Assembly: GCA_946699065.1 (NCBI GenBank)
Contig: CAMPDV010000380.1
Coordinates: 124,001-188,000 of the forward strand
Source: Loxodes magnus
Lineage: Eukaryota > Ciliophora > Karyorelictea > Loxodida > Loxodidae
Reading direction: 5' to 3'
Length of the DNA: 64,000 nt
Every line of letters starts with the position of its first letter. The first letter of the stretch is position 1. This document shows, piece by piece, positions 59,301 to 64,000 of this stretch. A program made the position numbers and the translations under genes. The notes under the pieces are model-generated. The model had not been told where the DNA came from and made no database searches. It worked only from the letters and a program-made list of their open reading frames with translations.

Positions 59301-61771
59301 ATATAAGGAAGTTTATATAATCTAATTTATTCTAATCATCATTACTTTAACAAGAGAATTTATCTCTTTAAATGTAAGAAGTATCTATTTTAATTCAACT
59401 AACCCAACAAATACTAATTCATCATTTCACCTACTTTTTCTTCCAGATTTATCTTAAAAAATGTTTCTTAGTGGAGAACATAAACCTAATTATTTCATTT
59501 CGTAAGAACTTTACCAGTTCCTTTTTCTACTTTCAATCCAAAATTCCTATTTATTGCTATTTAAGTATTGGATTCTAAACTAAATTAAACTAATTATCAT
59601 TCATCTCTTGTCTAAGCAATGCCAGAAATAAAAAGAATTTAATTATAGACATAAATACTAAAGTTTATATTCATTAGCCATCAAATCTTTAAAGTGTAAA
59701 TTGTTAATTACCTAATTAGCACATATCTTGTAAATTACTATTTAATATAGTTTAACTCTAATTAAAGTATTTTAAACTACTCATTTTATCAAATAAAAGT
59801 TAAATATTTCAAAATTATTATTTTGCTCTTATAAACTCATTTTATGCTTCTAATTTAGCCAATATATTTTTTTAAACCTTAGTAGCAATCTTACAAATTA
59901 ATTGCATAAACATGTAATTATTCTTAGAAACCTTTTTATATACTCAATTTATCAGTTTTTCCAACTAATTTACATAATCTATTACTAAACCATACTATTA
60001 TTCTTATTTTACACTCTGTTTTCTTCACCAACTAATTCGGTTTAATTCACTTCTAAATTTAAACTGAAATGCTTAAAAAATTAAAAATATCATTTAACCT
60101 ATCGATTTTAAAAACACTTAGATATACATTTTTACCCTTTACTCATTTAAACTGTTGAAATCTAAATGCATTTTAGAACATTAACATAAAAATATAGTAG
60201 AAAACACCTAAATAATAAAAACTAAATTGCTAAAATTAAATAATTTAAATACTTAATACAAAATATTAAAATATTATAGAAATTAACAACTAAAATAATT
60301 TTACTATAGATAGATTCTATTAGAAATAATTCTTCTATAAATAAATCAAATTTTAGAAGAATTTTTTTTATTTAATTTAGTTTTTTTACTTTTTATTATA
60401 CTATCAAACTTTTTTCAGATGGATTAAATAATAAAGTAAAAATTAATTAAAAACTATTATATTTATAAATTTATATTTATATGGCTTAAATAAAGAAACA
60501 TTTTAATAATAAAATTTTTTCGATTATAATTTTCTAAATTAAATAATAGAAAAAGTTTATATTTTCAAATGATGAATTTTAGATTTTTCGATATTTTAAA
60601 ATAGATACAAAAAACTTTTTTTGTTAAACTAAAATATATCTCATACAAAAAGATTTTATAGGTAATTATATTCATTTACATTTATTAATATAGAACTTCA
60701 AAAAATCATAAAATTAGCAAAAATATGTATTTTGCTTATAATATTTATTAAAAAATAAAAAGTTATCAGATAGAAATAATTTAATTTAATTTACTATGTT
60801 AGAAATGATAAATGCTTGATCATTTAGAGCTAATATTTAACAATCTTAATTCTTTATAAGAGAAATCAAATCTAATCTTTTATTAGAAGATAAAGAAATT
60901 ATTTTTTATTTATTCAAATCTTTTACAAAATAAATAAAATGTTTTTGAAAATAGCAATTATTAATTTTTTATTAGAGGATTGCTCACTTATCGCTTTTTT
61001 TTAGAACTTACTTTTAATGAGTAATCGAGGATTTTATACTAATTAATTTCTGCAAAAATAATTTATCATAAGTAATGAATTTTAATTTTAAATAATTAAG
61101 TAAGCTTCTTAAATATCTGAATGCTCTCCTCAACCATGAATTTACCGGATATTTCTCTAGTCCAATATATAAATGTTAGCCATTACATTGAGTCTTGTAT
61201 TTTCTAAAGATTTTAATGTCTGTAAACCATTATTTGGATATTATCGGCTAGAACCTTATCAGCTCTTTCTAATTTGCATTGTCTTAGAATTTCCTATATT
61301 CTATAAATTTGTTGTAATATCTCGCCAGACGCCTTTCAGAATTACAAAAGAGAAATTTCTTCTTATTTTTATTTTTAGTCTCAACTAACAGCTCTTTTTC
61401 ACTTTGTTAAACCAATTATTTCATAACCATAATATAAATGTTTCAACTGTAATTCTAAATCAACTTCAGTTTTTATTGATCCAAAGATATTTTGGACGTT
61501 AATTAATAGTAAATTCTAAAGATTTGCTCTATATAGGCAAACCATGAAATAATTTGTAGTAAATTTTCTAATGAATATCTCTTCTACCATTAATTTAATT
61601 TTATAAAGCTTTTCCAGTCACAACTGTTGTGCCATATCGGTGCTTTATTGCTTACTTTAGAGGAGTTTATGTAAGGGATTATTGCTAATCGTTTTCTAAT
61701 TTTCTATTTTTCTTCATAGCTAGTAAGTTTACGATATAATGAAGATTGAGATAGATTAGGATAAGAAGACG

Positions 61772-61802
<31 letters not shown>

Positions 61803-64000
61803 AAAGATGCCACTGTCTATTCACATTTTTTGAGGATGTAGTTTAAAATTTGTTTTGAAGCATTCTAGCATTTTTTATGAATGATAAAATTAATAATAAA
61901 AAGTTAAAAATATAAAAAATAAATAGTAATTAAAACATATCTTTTTTAATAATTTTTATGCTTTATTGACTCTTAACTTTAGAAATTTAAATAAATAGTG
62001 TTTAAAATATTTTTTAATTAAGCAAAATTTATAAAATTTGATATTGCATTAAATTTTAAAATAAAAGCAAACGTTTAAATTAATATTATTAATTTTAAAC
62101 TTTTTTTATTTTCATTCAAAGTTCTACAAATAATTAATTATTTTAGTTTTAAATTTAAATAAAAATATAAACTTTATTTATTTACTTTTGATATAATAAA
62201 ATAATTCATAAATTTAGCTATATTTACTATTTTTTTTATTCCATAGAATTATTTTATTTTTTTCTATTATTAGTCTATAAAATTAAGCTATTAATATCTT
62301 TCTTTTATTTTTGCCAAGATTTTCTAGACCATATTTATTAGAAAGTTTAGATATCAGTAATAAATAGTATCAAACAGATATTTCAGCACCAAAAACTTAA
62401 AGTATTTGAATTATTTCTTTCACAATTTGTTTATTTTAATTTTATTTAATCCATTAAAATAAATAATGCTATTTTATGAAAAACAAATAAACTTAAAAGT
62501 ATTTTGAATTAAATTTCTTTAGCAATTTTAAAATTTAAAATTAATCAGATTTATATCAAATTTATTAAGAAATTATTTAAGATTAATAAAAGTTTTATTC
62601 AAGATATAAAGTAAAACTTTTTTGAGCTTTTATTTAACAGAAATATTTCATATAATCTTTTAGAAAATATTAAAAAAATAAACAAAAGACAAGAAGAAAT
62701 ATGTAGATAAAGCATAATTAAATCTATCTCAGAAAATCATTTTCTAAAATAACGTGCTAAGATGGTGATTTGAAATATAATTAAAAAAATTATATTTTCA
62801 AATGATTAAAATAAAGAATTTTAAAAATTATGATAATTTAAATAATAGCAAATTTATAAAATAAATATGATTAAAATATTTTTAGAGACTCTGTAATAGA
62901 TAATTGAAATTTCTTCAATGTTATTAGAAAGATAGTAAATTAATGAAGTTACAAGAAAATACTAAAAAATAAGAAAAATAAATTAAAAAATTATTGATTG
63001 AAAGAAACTTTTAAGATTTTAATCCTTTTAAATCATGCTTTATAATAATTTATTTACAAAAATTTATGGGAAACTTATGATTAGGTTTGCATAAAAAGAT
63101 AACTGAAAAAGAATAAGAGATAATTCAGAAAAAATATAAAATCTATATCTAAGTTATATTATTAAACAAACAAATTCAAGATATTTTAATAGAAAATTGG
63201 CAATCTCAGTAAAGAAGCTTACCCAATTTATTTTTCAGATAAAATGACAAGTGATTTCTGTGTTATAGTTAAATATTTTAAATAAATTAAAATTTTTTTT
63301 TAGGAAATACTGCAAAAAATATTTTTTTATTTTATCATTTAAATATTTTAGAATATTGTTATTATTATACAAACTAAGATTTAACGCTTTGCTAAATTTT
63401 AGCACTTTTTGTTAATTAATTATTTAGAAAGTTAGTTATCATTTATATAATTTTTTATGTTATAAATGCTTACTTTTTTTCCATACTCTTATAGTATAAT
63501 ATTTTAATAATTACTAATAATTATTAGAAGACTCTGAGGTAAATTTTACTTTAAGATGAATAAATTAAACACTTTTTAGTAAAATTTATGAAAAAACAAA
63601 AATATTTAAAGCTATGATGGAGATATGGAGATTTCACTTTGTTGCTGTATATAACTTTTTTCTTTAGAATGTTTTATAGGAAAATTATAAATTATGTATT
63701 ATTTTTTAATTAAGCAGTGCTTCTAATGACGCTTTTCTCAAAAAAATTAATTGCTACGATGATAAAATAATAATCCTCAATAATTTATATAAACGACTAA
63801 TTATTAGTTTTGAAGCATTTAAGCAAAAAGATTTAATCTATATAAAAATTAATTAAGACAATCAAAATAAATTTAATTTGTTAATCATAAGCATATCATT
63901 ACAAACTAATAAATCATTTATTTATAACCCTATATCACATATTGCATTTCAACTCCAAATATGACATATATAGATAAGTTGTATGTCTTTCAATATAATA
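59301..64000. other. AT-rich region, no gene assigned
   Basis: Low-GC sequence with long A/T tracts. Some pyrimidine-rich stretches (59340-60080 and 61100-61700) might hide coding exons, but no frame was convincing on either strand. No RNA gene was recognised. Confidence 0.35.
61771..61806 (+). repeat. (GAAA)n microsatellite
   Basis: About eight consecutive GAAA steps in an otherwise non-repetitive context. Confidence 0.9.

Overview
The window reads as ciliate nuclear DNA. It is very AT-rich, and its best-supported proteins open only when TAA and TAG are read as Gln. In two WD-repeat genes (25128-27611 and 42350-44647) TGA also stands at canonical Trp positions of the propeller, such as the W of IRIW, IKIW and SGSWD, yet both genes end naturally at a TGA. 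UAR=Gln with UGA as both Trp and stop is the code described for karyorelict ciliates (Loxodes/Parduczia type); the Condylostoma code is the nearest alternative. Apparent spliceosomal introns of 16-17 nt fit the same group. Because almost nothing terminates translation under this code, all three frames of a strand can look open. I chose frames from conserved motifs, from ATG and TGA ends that agree in phase, and from G-rich first codon positions. Genes without a known domain are therefore less certain.

Layout. 1-2300: AT-rich, nothing firm. About 2340-3200: a probable + strand gene. 4233-6430: two neighbouring zinc-knuckle, coiled-coil proteins of the LINE ORF1 type. 7477-7659: a possible 60-residue membrane protein. 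7816-7888: tRNA-Arg(UCU). 8618-21785: a gene-dense stretch mainly on the minus strand, with a 1,343-residue membrane protein, a secreted Cys-Pro-Cys repeat protein (+ strand), a mitochondrial-type coiled-coil/TM protein, a Lys/Glu/Gln-rich protein and several unknowns. About 21.8-25.1 kb: gene-poor AT DNA.

25128-27611 is a protein kinase/pentapeptide/WD40 fusion. 42350-44647, facing it, is a paralogue that has a Gln-rich helical N-terminus instead of the kinase. Between them lie a cluster of diverged repeats (about 28.1-29.3 kb), a 90-bp tandem array of about 60 units (29.3-34.7 kb) and a roughly 37-bp AT satellite (34.7-41.7 kb). A broken WD unit at 19.35-19.5 kb is a third trace of the family.

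45.1-49.9 kb holds a permuted, truncated rDNA unit on the minus strand: 18S 3' part, ITS1, 5.8S, ITS2, a 28S lacking its 3' end, spacer, then the 18S 5' part. Next to it is a LINE ORF2 (APE endonuclease plus YADD reverse transcriptase, minus strand, 50656 to about 54340). It converges, with 17 bp between, on a + strand reading frame carrying a degenerate zinc knuckle. Beyond this, two more unknown genes are recognisable (55.0-56.2 kb minus and 58.4-59.3 kb plus); the rest, to 64 kb, is AT-rich with simple repeats.
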